From Chelatococcus sp. YT9 (GTDB taxonomy: Bacteria; Pseudomonadota; Alphaproteobacteria; Rhizobiales; Beijerinckiaceae): a stretch of DNA of 64,000 nt. Shown piece after piece: positions 55,955 through 64,000 of this stretch (position 1 is its first letter; the number at the start of each line of letters is the position of its first letter). The notes under the pieces are model-generated. The model was not told the DNA's origin, did not search any database, and saw only the letters and a list, made by a program, of their open reading frames with translations. A program made the position numbers and the translations under genes. The stretch is from positions 2,674,501-2,738,500 of the forward strand of contig NZ_JAHBRW010000001.1 of NCBI RefSeq assembly GCF_018398315.1. The letters are read 5' to 3'.

Positions 55955-56638
55955 TTACGCCCATTCGCCGCGAGCCGTCTCAGCCGCTTTGCGAATGGCA
56001 TCGATATGGCCGGAATAATGCGCCGCGCCGTCCTTGAACACCGCCGAGCCGGCGACCAGCACGTCGGCGCCGGCCGCGGTGACAAGCGGCGCCGTCGCGG
56101 CCGTGATACCGCCGTCGACCTCGATGTGAATAGCCCGTCCGGCGACCATGTCGCGGATCGCGGCAACCTTTTCCACGGCCGACGGAATGAAGCTCTGCCC
56201 GCCGAACCCTGGATTGACGCTCATCACCAGCACGAGATCGACGAGATCGAGCACATGGGCGACGGCGGATGCCGGTGTGGCCGGATTGAGCGCGACGCCC
56301 GCCTTCTTGCCGAGGGCCCGGATCGTTTGCAGCGAGCGATGCAAATGCGGCCCGGCTTCGGCATGGACCGTGATGAGATCGGCGCCGGCCTGGGCGAAGG
56401 CCTCGAGATAGGGATCGACCGGGGCGATCATCAGATGCACATCGAGCGTCTTCGGTGTCACGGGGCGGATGGCCCGCACGACTTCAGGCCCGAAGCTGAT
56501 ATTCGGCACGAAATGACCATCCATCACATCCACATGGATCCAGTCCGCGCCCGCCCCGTCGATGGCACGGACCTCCTCGCCGAAGCGGGCGAAGTCGGCG
56601 GCGAGAATCGAGGGGGCGATGATGATGGGGCTACTCAT
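55955..56638 (-). CDS. rpe: Ribulose-phosphate 3-epimerase
   Basis: A 227-residue TIM-barrel epimerase of the pentose phosphate/Calvin pathways. [15 protein letters not shown], the metal-binding [17 protein letters not shown] (in part 30-46), [17 protein letters not shown] and EVDGGI are all conserved. The start is uncertain: ATG 56638 gives the canonical N-terminus but has a weak ribosome site; ATG 56653 or TTG 56662 are in frame. A 160-base gap separates it from purB downstream. Confidence 0.94.
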   Translation of the reverse strand: MSSPIIIAPSILAADFARFGEEVRAIDGAGADWIHVDVMDGHFVPNISFGPEVVRAIRPVTPKTLDVHLMIAPVDPYLEAFAQAGADLITVHAEAGPHLHRSLQTIRALGKKAGVALNPATPASAVAHVLDLVDLVLVMSVNPGFGGQSFIPSAVEKVAAIRDMVAGRAIHIEVDGGITAATAPLVTAAGADVLVAGSAVFKDGAAHYSGHIDAIRKAAETARGEWA

Positions 56639-56815
56639 GGGTGTGGTTGCCATTGCTGCCAAGATGACCGGTCAGGATGTGCGAGACCGGCAGGTAGCAC
56701 GCCCGCCGCGGTGCGGCAAATCACAGGCGACGATAAAGCCTTATGAAGATGGTGTTGCACCGGCAGAAAAGCTATGCAAGCTCGTCGTTTCACAGCGCGG
56801 TGATCGAGGGATTCC

Positions 56816-58057
56816 ATGCAATCTGACGTCGTGGTGCTCGGCGCGGGCATCGTTGGTATTTCCGTTGCTCTTCATCTTCAGAAGCGTGGGCGCTCCGTTG
56901 TTCTCCTCGATCGTCGCGGTCCGGCGCAGGAAACGTCCTATGGCAATGCCGGGCTGGTGCAGAGCGAGGGCGTTTACCCCTATGGCTTCCCGCATGATTT
57001 CGGCGCGTTGCTTCGCTACGGCCTCAACCGCACCATCGACGCACATTACCATCCTTCCGCGCTGCTCGATCTTGCGCCATTCCTGTGGAAATACTGGCAC
57101 CATTCCCGTCCGGCGCGCCATGCGGAGATCGCCAGGAAATACGCCACCCTGATCGCCCACTGCGTGTCCGAGCACGACGCGTTGGCGCGCGAGGCGGACG
57201 CCACCCAGTTCTTCAAGCGAGACGGCTGGTTCAAGGTGTTTCGTACACCTCAGCAGCGCGACATTCGCCTCGCAGAGGCGGAGCGCTGGCATCGCGAATT
57301 CGGGCTTGGCTATCGGGCGCTCGACTTGCCGACGCTTGAGGCTGAGGAGCCGCATCTGGCGCCCGTCCTCATCGGTGGGCTGCACTGGACCGAGCCAACC
57401 ACGATCAATGACCCGCACGGGCTGGCGGTTGCCTATTTCAAGCATTTCGAGGCGCTCGGCGGCCGCTATGTGCAAGGCAATGCCGCCACCCTCGAGAACG
57501 TCGGCCAGGGTTGGCGCCTCGTCACGCCACACGGGCCGCTCACGGCAGGAACGGCCGTCGTGGCGCTGGGACCGTGGGCGGACATGGTGACGAAGCCGCT
57601 CGGCTACCGCCTACCGCTCGCCGTGAAGCGCGGATATCACATGCATTACCGGCCCGCGGGCGACGCGAAGCTGAACCACCCGGTGCTCGACACCGAGCGT
57701 GGTTATTTCCTGGTGCCGATGGCACGCGGTGTCCGCCTGACCACGGGCGCGGAATTCGCCCGTCGCGACGGTATGAAAACGCCGGTGCAGTTGGCACGCG
57801 CCGAGCCCATCGCGCGGGAGTTCTTCCCGCTCGCTGAACGGCTGGACAACGAGCCCTGGATGGGCGCGCGGCCCTGCACGCCCGATATGATGCCCATCAT
57901 CGGCAAGGCGCCCCGCCATCCCAATCTCTGGTTCTCCTTCGGCCATGCCCACCATGGCCTCACGCTTGGTCCGGTTACGGGACGGTTGATCGCCGAAATG
58001 GTCACCGGAGAGACGCCCTTCGTCGATCCGACACCCTTCCGGGTTGATCGGTTCTGA
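56816..58057 (+). CDS. FAD-dependent D-amino-acid dehydrogenase-like oxidoreductase (DAO family)
   Basis: A 413-residue flavoprotein of the DAO family. The dinucleotide fold VVVLGAGIVGISVALHLQKRG is at residues 4-24, ETSYGNAGLVQ at 41-51, the C-terminal WMGARPCTPDMMPIIGKAP and LWFSFGHAHHGLTLGPVTG complete the FAD site. It resembles DadA, the small-subunit D-amino-acid dehydrogenase, but the substrate is not certain. It is divergent from rpe. Confidence 0.85.
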   Translation: MQSDVVVLGAGIVGISVALHLQKRGRSVVLLDRRGPAQETSYGNAGLVQSEGVYPYGFPHDFGALLRYGLNRTIDAHYHPSALLDLAPFLWKYWHHSRPARHAEIARKYATLIAHCVSEHDALAREADATQFFKRDGWFKVFRTPQQRDIRLAEAERWHREFGLGYRALDLPTLEAEEPHLAPVLIGGLHWTEPTTINDPHGLAVAYFKHFEALGGRYVQGNAATLENVGQGWRLVTPHGPLTAGTAVVALGPWADMVTKPLGYRLPLAVKRGYHMHYRPAGDAKLNHPVLDTERGYFLVPMARGVRLTTGAEFARRDGMKTPVQLARAEPIAREFFPLAERLDNEPWMGARPCTPDMMPIIGKAPRHPNLWFSFGHAHHGLTLGPVTGRLIAEMVTGETPFVDPTPFRVDRF

Positions 58058-58312
58058 GAGGGCGGGAAAGACCTTCTCTTGCCGAGACGTTCTTCCCTCA
58101 CCCTGTCCCTCTCCCACTCGGGAGAGGGGACGCTAGTGATCGGCCGTTGTGTGACGGTAATGGCTGGCTCACACCTCTCCCCGGCGGGAAGAGGCGGGCA
58201 CGCCAAGTCGGGGTATTGCCGGCTTGGCGCTTTCCCGATGGTCAGCACGGCAACAGCCGTGTTGCCATGTGCCGGGTCAGGGTGCATCGCGCGCCGGCAG
58301 GTGAGCGCAGGC
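58058..58312. other. Convergent intergenic region with hairpin repeats
   Basis: A 255-base gap between the oxidoreductase (plus) and P1 peptidase (minus). It is dominated by two GC-rich dyads that resemble dispersed intergenic repeats (58093-58131 and about 58171-58200). Confidence 0.5.
58093..58131. repeat. Dispersed intergenic palindromic repeat (candidate)
   Basis: The string CCCTCACCCTGTCCCTCTCC continuing into CCTCTCCC-ACTC-GGGAGAGG is of the CCCTCACCC...CTCTCCC...GGGAGAGG type that recurs between genes in many Rhizobiales genomes. The 9-bp arms at 58107-58115 and 58120-58128 are perfect. Confidence 0.6.
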
Positions 58313-59317
58313 TCAGCCGCTCCGCCCGAACTTGTCGCGCCAAGCCGGCGGTGATTCCGGAAACGGCAGGGCGGTTGCCTCATAGACGCCGCGTGCGATG
58401 GCGCGCGCCAGGCAATCGGCGGCCGTCGCACCGATTTCGATGATGTCGTTGTAACGGTCGATCAAAGGCTTGCGACCGGTGGCCGCGGCGAAGACCGTGT
58501 CGCCGTCGAAAAGCGCGTGCGACAGCCGCAGCCCCTTGGCGAGGCCGGTCTGGGCCACCATGGCGAGGCGCTTGGCCATCGCCTTGTCGAGCACGGCGTC
58601 GGTCGCCACCATGGCGATGGTGGTCGCGGGCTGTGGGCCGCCCTTCCAGTGCATGGGCCGCATCTCCGGGCGGACATGGGCGGGCAGGCCGAGACCGCCG
58701 AACTCCGCGTCCACTTCATAGGCGCCGGCCCAGAAATGCGGGCCGCCGTCGATGACCGCAGATCCAATGGCATTGACGACGACCATCGCGCCGACGGTGA
58801 AGCCATTGTTCGTCACGGCGCTGGCCGAGCCGAGACCGCCCTTGAGATTAACCGTCGTGGCGCCATAGCCGCCGCCCGCCGTTCCCAACGCGAAGTCTTC
58901 GGTGGCTGCCTCGCAGGCAGCGTAGCCCAGCTCGCGATAGGGCGGATAGCGGCCCCAGTCCTTGTCGCCGCCGTTGAGCAGGTCGAAACAGATGGCCTGC
59001 GGGACGAGCGGCACGCGTACCGAGCCGACGAGAAAGCCGCGCTCGTGCTCGCGCAGCCAAGCCTGAACGCCGCCGGCCGCATCGAGACCGAAGCCGGATC
59101 CGCCAGACAAGACAATGGCATCGACCCCTTCGGCGACGGTGTCCGGTTCGAGGCAACCGGTGTCGCGGCTTGCAGGACCGCCGCCAACCGCAATCCAGGA
59201 GGCTGTGGTCGCCTCATCGAAAAGCGCGACGGTTACACCTGAAGCGAGCTTTTCATCATGGGAATTGCCGACTCGGATGCCCGCGACATCGGTGATGAGG
59301 TTGCGACCTGCGCCCAT
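58313..59317 (-). CDS. P1-family (S58/DmpA-like) peptidase
   Basis: A 334-residue member of the DmpA/P1 N-terminal-nucleophile family, which self-cleaves into two chains. LITDVAGIRVGN at the N-terminus, VLSGGSGFGLDAAGGV (about 70-85), GTAGGGYGATTVNLKGGLGSAS and TNNGFTVGAMVVVNAIG (about 150-200) are conserved. Substrates of such aminopeptidases or amidases vary from D-amino-acid peptides to nylon oligomers. I start at ATG 59317 with GGGGGA upstream; the frame extends to 59422. Confidence 0.87.
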   Translation of the reverse strand: MGAGRNLITDVAGIRVGNSHDEKLASGVTVALFDEATTASWIAVGGGPASRDTGCLEPDTVAEGVDAIVLSGGSGFGLDAAGGVQAWLREHERGFLVGSVRVPLVPQAICFDLLNGGDKDWGRYPPYRELGYAACEAATEDFALGTAGGGYGATTVNLKGGLGSASAVTNNGFTVGAMVVVNAIGSAVIDGGPHFWAGAYEVDAEFGGLGLPAHVRPEMRPMHWKGGPQPATTIAMVATDAVLDKAMAKRLAMVAQTGLAKGLRLSHALFDGDTVFAAATGRKPLIDRYNDIIEIGATAADCLARAIARGVYEATALPFPESPPAWRDKFGRSG

Positions 59318-59475
59318 GCTTTTTCCCCCGGTACAAAGCGGACCTGATGGCCACACTGCCTGATATGCGGCGGTCATTTCAATAGCGGGCCGCATCCCGT
59401 GCCGTCGCTCACATTCGCGCAATGTGGCGCTATGTGCTCTTCCTCCGCCAGAGGGCGACCGCTAGAACAGCCGGC

Positions 59476-60204
59476 ATGACGCACGTGTCCTTTTCCGCCG
59501 CAGCGCTGGCCGGACTGCTGAGCTTCCTCAGCCCCTGCGTGTTGCCGCTCGTTCCGCCGTATCTCACCTATCTGGCAGGCACGACGATTGACGAGCTCGG
59601 GACGCGGGCAGCGCCAAAGGTCAACCGGCGCGTGATCGCGACGGCACTCCTGTTCGTGCTTGGCTTTTCCACCGTCTTCGTGCTGCTGGGTGCCACCGCC
59701 TCGGCGCTAGGACAGATCTTTCGCCAATACGTGCATATCCTCGGCACGCTCGCTGGCGTCGCGATCATCATCATGGGCCTGCACTTCCTTGGCGTGTTCC
59801 GCCTGGCTTTTCTCTATCGCGAGGCGCGGGTCAGCGTGCGCAAGCCGGCAGGCCTTGGTGGCGCCTATGTCATGGGCCTCGCTTTCGCGCTGGGCTGGAC
59901 GCCCTGTATCGGGCCGATCCTCGCGGCAATCCTGGCGGTTGCGGGTTCCGAGGACTCCGCGGGGCAGGGCGCGCTTCTCCTCGCGATCTATTCCGCTGGT
60001 CTCGGCATTCCCTTTCTCATCGCAGCCTTCGCCATGCCGCCGTTCATCGCCTTCCTGAAGCGCATGCGCACACGGCTCCAGCTCGTCGAAAAGGCGATGG
60101 GGGCGCTCCTCATCCTCACTGGCATCGCTTTTCTCACCGGCAGCATCACCAACATGTCCTTCTGGCTGTTGGAGACCTTTCCAGCGCTCGGGCAGCTCGG
60201 CTGA
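59476..60204 (+). CDS. ccdA: CcdA-type thiol-disulfide transport protein
   Basis: A 242-residue protein with six membrane helices. The two redox cysteines are in LSPCVLPLVPPY (about residue 20) and GWTPCIGPILA (about 145), as in CcdA/DsbD-beta. CcdA carries reducing equivalents across the membrane, typically for cytochrome c maturation. No ccm gene is nearby. I start at ATG 59476; the frame extends to 59422. Confidence 0.92.
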   Translation: MTHVSFSAAALAGLLSFLSPCVLPLVPPYLTYLAGTTIDELGTRAAPKVNRRVIATALLFVLGFSTVFVLLGATASALGQIFRQYVHILGTLAGVAIIIMGLHFLGVFRLAFLYREARVSVRKPAGLGGAYVMGLAFALGWTPCIGPILAAILAVAGSEDSAGQGALLLAIYSAGLGIPFLIAAFAMPPFIAFLKRMRTRLQLVEKAMGALLILTGIAFLTGSITNMSFWLLETFPALGQLG

Positions 60205-60391
60205 GCAGCCGCTCAAGCGGGATCCGCGTTACTGCGAGCGAATGGCCGCCGCTGGCCATGCTAATGTTGCCGGAGATGTACCCCTCTTTCGATACCCTGT
60301 AACAATGGCTCCGCGCCACGTTTGAGCTTTGCCCCGTGGGAGAGCCCGCGGTGGTCGAAAGGGCCTACGGCGCGGAAGATGGAGCGGGGCG

Positions 60392-61197
60392 ATGAATAAT
60401 GCGGCGGCGATCACCACGATAGCACGTGCTCTAGAGAACAAGCCGGACATTCGGGCGCTGTTTCTAGGAGGGAGCTACGGCGTAGGCCTCGAGGATGCCT
60501 ACAGCGATCTCGACTTCATCTCCGTGACCGCCGCCGGCCCGACGGATGCATTCGCCAGCCTCTGGCGCGACGCCGTCGGCCAGACGGGGGAGATTGTTCT
60601 TTGGTGGGATCGGCAGGTCAAGCCGATGCTTATCAACGCCATCACGGCTGAATGGCTGCGCGTCGACGTGCAGATTGTGGTGCCCGAGCAGATGCAGCAG
60701 TTCTCGCAGGGCAGCATCAAGGTGCTTTTCGATCACGACCGCATCTATGACGCTTTGGCTCGAGTGCCCGACGTGAGTGCGCCGAACCAGCGACGCTTGA
60801 AATGGCAGTTTGAAGAATTCATCCGAATCCTTGGATTGCTGCCTCTCGCCATAGACGGCAGGAGTATATCAATTCAGTAACCGGCGTTTTCCACCTTCGC
60901 AATCTGCTCATTGATCTTCTTATCGAGGAGACAGGAGCCCCCAATAGGGGCGGTGCACTGCACTTGAACAGGTTGATCACCCGCGAACACCGGGATGTCC
61001 TCGAGGCCTTGCCCGCGCTTACGCCGCACCGCGAGGCGATTGTCCCGGCTTATCTCGCCTATGCGACCGCTTATCTCCCGAGAGCCCGGCGGTTCGCGCG
61101 AACCCTCGGCATCGAATGGCCCGAGCGATTTGAAGAGGCAATGTGGGCACGCCTCAAAAGGGAGCTGGCGATCGATCAACCCCATATCGCACCTTGA
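60392..61197 (+). pseudogene. Frameshifted nucleotidyltransferase-family gene
   Basis: The first frame (60392-60880) encodes a nucleotidyltransferase domain with GGSYGVGLEDAYSDLDF (GS...DxD, about residues 26-42). It then ends with unrelated residues at a TAA. The next frame continues the same protein without a gap: EYINSVTGVFHLRNLLIDLL, then LHLNRLITREHRDVLEALP to the stop at 61197. Total length, 806 bases, is one short of a whole number of codons, so a single-base deletion near 60850-60862 explains it. It may be a real pseudogene or a sequencing error. ATG 60392 has GGAGCGGGG upstream. Confidence 0.82.
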
Positions 61198-61324
61198 GGA
61201 GGCGTCGGGATGGCGCTGTTCGGAGCGCGCATCAGAAAATGAGATCGAAAAATTAATAAGTTTCGACAACTGAAGATTTGGATCGCAAGCGCGGAGCTCG
61301 CGAGGCAGGCCCACCAGCCGGATA

Positions 61325-61358
61325 GAAACAGCCCGCCACAGTGACCTGAGGCGGGCTG
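61325..61358 (-). terminator. Terminator of the branched-chain amino-acid transport operon
   Basis: On the minus strand CAGCCCGCC pairs with GGCGGGCTG across a 12-base loop and is followed by TTTCTATC, shortly after the binding-protein stop. Confidence 0.7.
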
Positions 61359-61381
61359 CTCAAAGCACGAAGCTCCGAAAA

Positions 61382-62512
61382 TCAGTTAGTCAGCTCATTG
61401 CCGGCATAATTGATCTTGCCGTCGGCATCTTTCTTCCAGACATACATGACGTAGTCCGGACGGGTGATGTCGCCCTTCTTGTCGAAGGAGAGATCGCCGA
61501 GCACGGTCTTGAAGGTCTTGCCGGAGTGGATGACCTCCGCGACCTTCTTGGGATCGAGGGATTTTGCTTCCTCGGCCGCTTGCTTGACGATCTGCACGCC
61601 AGCATAAGTGTAAAGCGTGTAGGCCTCGGGATCGATGTTCTTTTTCTTGAACTCGGCCACCGCATCTTTCGCGGCAGCGTTCTTCCGCGGATCGGGCGCG
61701 AATGTCATCAGCGTGCCCTCAGCACCTGGGCCTGCAATCGAGACAAACTCACTCGACACGATGCCGTCGCCTGACATCAACGGCGCTTTGAGACCCTGGT
61801 CTCGCATCTGACGGATGATGAGACCGGCTTCGGTGTAGAGGCCACCGAAGTAGACGAGGTCGACATTCGCACTTTTCAGCTTGGAGGCGAGAGCTGAATA
61901 GTCCTTCTCGCCTGTATTGACGCCCTCATAGAGCACGGGCTTCACGCCCTTGGCTTCCATTGCCTTCTGGGTCTCATCGGCAAGGCCCTTGCCATAGGGC
62001 GTCTTGTCGTGAACGACCGCGACGTTCTTGCCCTTGAAATTCTGGGCGATGTAAGCGCCAGCCACGGCTCCCTGCTGATCATCACGGCCGCAGGTGCGGA
62101 AGATATTCCACATCTTGCGCTCGGTCAGCGTAGGATTCGTGGAGGCCGGCGAGATCGCCAGTATTCCCGCCTCGTTATAGACCTCGGAAGCCGGGATCGA
62201 CACGCCGGAATTGAAATGTCCGATGACGAATTTCACGCCCTCGCCAGCGAATTTATTGGCGACCGAAACGCCCTGCTTGGGATCTGCGACATCGTCGCCG
62301 ACGGAGAGGACGATCTTCTCGCCGAGAATGCCGCCGGCCTTGTTGATATCCTCGACAGCCTGTTCGGCACCATTCTTGAGCTGGGCACCGAAGGAGGCGC
62401 TGCCTCCCGTCATCGGGCCGGCCACGCCCATTTTCACATCGGCCAGCGCCATGCCGCTGAAGGCCAAGCCAAAACCCAGCGCCACGCTTGCCAATAGAAA
62501 ATTCTTGTTCAT
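61382..62512 (-). CDS. Branched-chain amino-acid ABC transporter, periplasmic binding protein
   Basis: A 376-residue LivJ/LivK-type binding protein with a Sec signal peptide (residues 1-24, cleavage ALA-D) and the mature start VKMGVAGPMTGGSASFG. GHFNSGVSIPASEVYNEAGI, the loop SPASTNPTLTE and FRTCGRDDQQG (Cys pair typical of LivK) follow. It delivers Leu/Ile/Val-like substrates to the permease. AGAGGAG precedes ATG 62512. It is the last gene of the operon that enters from the right edge. Confidence 0.93.
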   Translation of the reverse strand: MNKNFLLASVALGFGLAFSGMALADVKMGVAGPMTGGSASFGAQLKNGAEQAVEDINKAGGILGEKIVLSVGDDVADPKQGVSVANKFAGEGVKFVIGHFNSGVSIPASEVYNEAGILAISPASTNPTLTERKMWNIFRTCGRDDQQGAVAGAYIAQNFKGKNVAVVHDKTPYGKGLADETQKAMEAKGVKPVLYEGVNTGEKDYSALASKLKSANVDLVYFGGLYTEAGLIIRQMRDQGLKAPLMSGDGIVSSEFVSIAGPGAEGTLMTFAPDPRKNAAAKDAVAEFKKKNIDPEAYTLYTYAGVQIVKQAAEEAKSLDPKKVAEVIHSGKTFKTVLGDLSFDKKGDITRPDYVMYVWKKDADGKINYAGNELTN

Positions 62513-62668
62513 ACGGCAACTCCTCTGGATCTCCCCCGAAGCCCGGGGGGCTTCGCTGACGGGCTTTACGCCCATCCCTGACTATGACTGTCGCGCCTTT
62601 TCCGCGCGAAGTCATCCGGATTCCGACACTCCGTTCTTCACCTTTCGGCCAGTATTGCCCCCCGAATC

Positions 62669-63043
62669 TTAAGCGCTGCTATGGTTGCCGCTGTCCTGGC
62701 GGCGCTCCCGCCAGCTAAATGCGCTTGTTCGCTCATAAAGCCAGCGATATTGGGTCGTCATCTGCCTTGTACGCGTATAGCGGTAACCCGCTAAGCCGAT
62801 GACGGATATAACGATAGTATCGACGATGTAGTAATGAATGGAAAGCAGCAGTCCATTAAATAAAGCGAAGTGAATAAACCGTACGCCGAGGCCAAGAACC
62901 ATCAGGTAGGCTATACATTGCGCGACACTTCCCCACGTCCTCGCGACGGCGCGGCCCGTCATCCACGCAGCCCACCCCCCCATGATGCAGGTCACCAGCA
63001 CGAAGAGCCAAAATGACGGTTCTTCATAGAGAATGCCCTGCAT
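62669..63043 (-). CDS. DUF6867-like small membrane protein of the liv operon
   Basis: A 124-residue protein with about three membrane segments (about residues 11-31, 42-62 and 70-90) and the soluble C-terminus QYRWLYERTSAFSWRERR. It lies between livF and the binding-protein gene, a position I recognise for a conserved alphaproteobacterial membrane protein of unknown function. It begins one base after the livF stop, so it is probably translationally coupled. The frame extends to 63094 inside livF. Confidence 0.78.
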   Translation of the reverse strand: MQGILYEEPSFWLFVLVTCIMGGWAAWMTGRAVARTWGSVAQCIAYLMVLGLGVRFIHFALFNGLLLSIHYYIVDTIVISVIGLAGYRYTRTRQMTTQYRWLYERTSAFSWRERRQDSGNHSSA

Positions 63044-63044
63044 A

Positions 63045-63815
63045 TCAGTGCCTCCCGCCTTCGAGATAGGCCGCGCGCACCTGAGGATCCGCAAGAAGAT
63101 CCTTCCCCGTGCCCGACATGGTGATGGAGCCTGTTACCATCACATAGGCGCGGTGCGCGAGCTTGAGGGCATGGTATGCGTTCTGCTCGACGAGAAAGAT
63201 CGTCATGCCTTCGCGGTTCAACTCGCGGATGACGTCGAAGATCTGCCGCACGACGAGAGGCGCAAGCCCCAACGAAGGCTCATCGAGCAGGAGGAGCTTA
63301 GGCCGGCTCATCAGCGCCCGAGCAATCGCCAGCATCTGTTGCTCGCCGCCCGAAAGCGTGCCACCGCGCTGATGCAGCCGTTCCTTCAGCCGGGGAAAAA
63401 TTCCGCAAACACGTTCGAGGTCCTGCTCGAAATGCGCGAAGGCATTGATCGAAGCACCCATCTGCAGATTTTCGAACACGGTCATGCGCGGGAAGATCCG
63501 CCGACCCTCCGGAGATTGCGCGATGTTCAGCAGGGCGATCTCGTGGGTCGCCATCCGCGTGATGTCGCGACCAGCGTAGGTGATCGTGCCTTCGCGCGCC
63601 CGCGGGTTACCGAAGATCGTCATCATCAGTGTCGATTTACCCGCGCCATTGGCGCCGATGAGGGTAACGATCTCGCCTTCGTTGACATCAATGTCGACGC
63701 CCTTGAGGGCGATGATATTGCCGTAGAATGTCTTGACGCCGCGAATAGTGAGGAGCGCCTTGGCGGCCGGAGCAGGTTGCAAGGTGGCCTGAGCCGTGGT
63801 GCTTGCTTCGCTCAT
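63045..63815 (-). CDS. livF: Branched-chain amino-acid ABC transporter ATPase LivF
   Basis: A 256-residue ABC ATPase of the LivF class: Walker A GANGAGKST (about residue 54), MGASINAF, signature LSGGEQQMLAIARAL (about 155), Walker B LLLLDEPSLGLAP (about 178) and the H-loop LVEQN. An N-terminal extension of ~20 residues precedes the core. It overlaps the livG stop by four bases. Confidence 0.95.
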   Translation of the reverse strand: MSEASTTAQATLQPAPAAKALLTIRGVKTFYGNIIALKGVDIDVNEGEIVTLIGANGAGKSTLMMTIFGNPRAREGTITYAGRDITRMATHEIALLNIAQSPEGRRIFPRMTVFENLQMGASINAFAHFEQDLERVCGIFPRLKERLHQRGGTLSGGEQQMLAIARALMSRPKLLLLDEPSLGLAPLVVRQIFDVIRELNREGMTIFLVEQNAYHALKLAHRAYVMVTGSITMSGTGKDLLADPQVRAAYLEGGRH

Positions 63816-64000
63816 CGGCCTACCTGTGCCTCGACTTTTTCCACGTCTTCGTCCTCAACTCCGAGATAGGCGGCGATGACCTTCGGGTCATTGCGGACGG
63901 CCTCGGGCAGGCCATCGGCTATTTTTGTACCGTAATCGAGCACGACCACGTGGTCGGAAATCTGCATGACCACCGACATATCATGTTCAATGAGGAGCAA
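63812..64000 (-). CDS. livG: Branched-chain amino-acid ABC transporter ATPase LivG, C-terminal part
   Basis: The last 62 codons of LivG, cut by the window edge. The H-loop IEHDMSVVMQISDHVVVLDYG and the LivG-type ending IADGLPEAVRNDPKVIAAYLG identify it. A charged 14-residue tail (EDEDVEKVEAQVGR) follows the usual end. Partial only because the sequence stops here. Confidence 0.92.
   Translation of the reverse strand: MLLIEHDMSVVMQISDHVVVLDYGTKIADGLPEAVRNDPKVIAAYLGVEDEDVEKVEAQVGR

Noticed and set aside
60874-61314. 146-codon minus-strand frame
   Set aside because: It is opposite the second half of the frameshifted nucleotidyltransferase, whose protein sequence is clearly family-like.

Overview
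The window reads as chromosomal DNA of an alphaproteobacterium, almost certainly a member of the Hyphomicrobiales (Rhizobiales). The support is high-GC coding sequence, a CckA hybrid kinase, a single-cysteine DksA, a recA gene behind an alphaproteobacterial SOS box (GAAC-N7-GAAC), a CtrA-type box (TTAA-N7-TTAA), and a 2,329-residue hendecad-repeat membrane protein that resembles the rhizobial Growth Pole Ring protein (GPR/RgsE). I cannot name genus or species from the sequence alone.

Layout. 0.2-2.1 kb: metallophosphoesterase and GT4 glycosyltransferase pair. 2.1-4.0 kb: a hypothetical protein and an enolase-superfamily epimerase, both on the minus strand. 4.2-8.0 kb: a Mla/MCE-type lipid transport operon (STAS-fused permease, ATPase, MCE protein, lipoprotein). 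8.4-15.4 kb: the giant GPR-like gene, converging on the lipid operon at a shared bidirectional terminator. 15.7-19.6 kb: Hpt protein, [2Fe-2S] ferredoxin, universal stress protein, Spy-like protein, MsrQ and a small lipoprotein. 19.7-25.2 kb: a PLP trans-sulfuration-type enzyme, SixA-like phosphatase, YcjX/YcjF pair and SMP-30 lactonase. 25.6-29.1 kb: an MBOAT acyltransferase with two tandem SGNH-like paralogues. 29.3-39.8 kb: core genes dksA, a FliO-like gene, cckA, gpsA, recA and alaS. 40.0-46.7 kb: accessory material, namely a trimeric autotransporter, a response regulator, icd, a four-gene ArsR/SRPBCC operon and an orphan TadG. 47.0-49.7 kb: trmJ, murI, rpsD. 49.7-51.4 kb: an AT-richer AIPR-family gene, probably phage defence, inserted directly after the rpsD terminator. 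51.7-60.2 kb: periplasmic protein, NUDIX, aqpZ, a guanidinium exporter under a guanidine-II riboswitch, a small hydrolase, purB, rpe, an FAD amine oxidoreductase, a P1 peptidase and ccdA. 60.4-61.2 kb: a frameshifted nucleotidyltransferase. 61.4-64.0 kb: the distal part of a branched-chain amino-acid ABC transporter operon that runs off the right edge.

The most interesting items are the 39 x 22-residue repeat array in the GPR-like gene, the guanidine-II riboswitch/exporter unit (which also corrects the exporter start codon), the low-GC AIPR gene with a PD-(D/E)XK-like N-terminus, a CtrA box between cckA and the divergent FliO-like gene, and the MBOAT plus twin SGNH cassette of unknown substrate. 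No CRISPR array, transposase, integrase, tRNA or rRNA gene was recognised.
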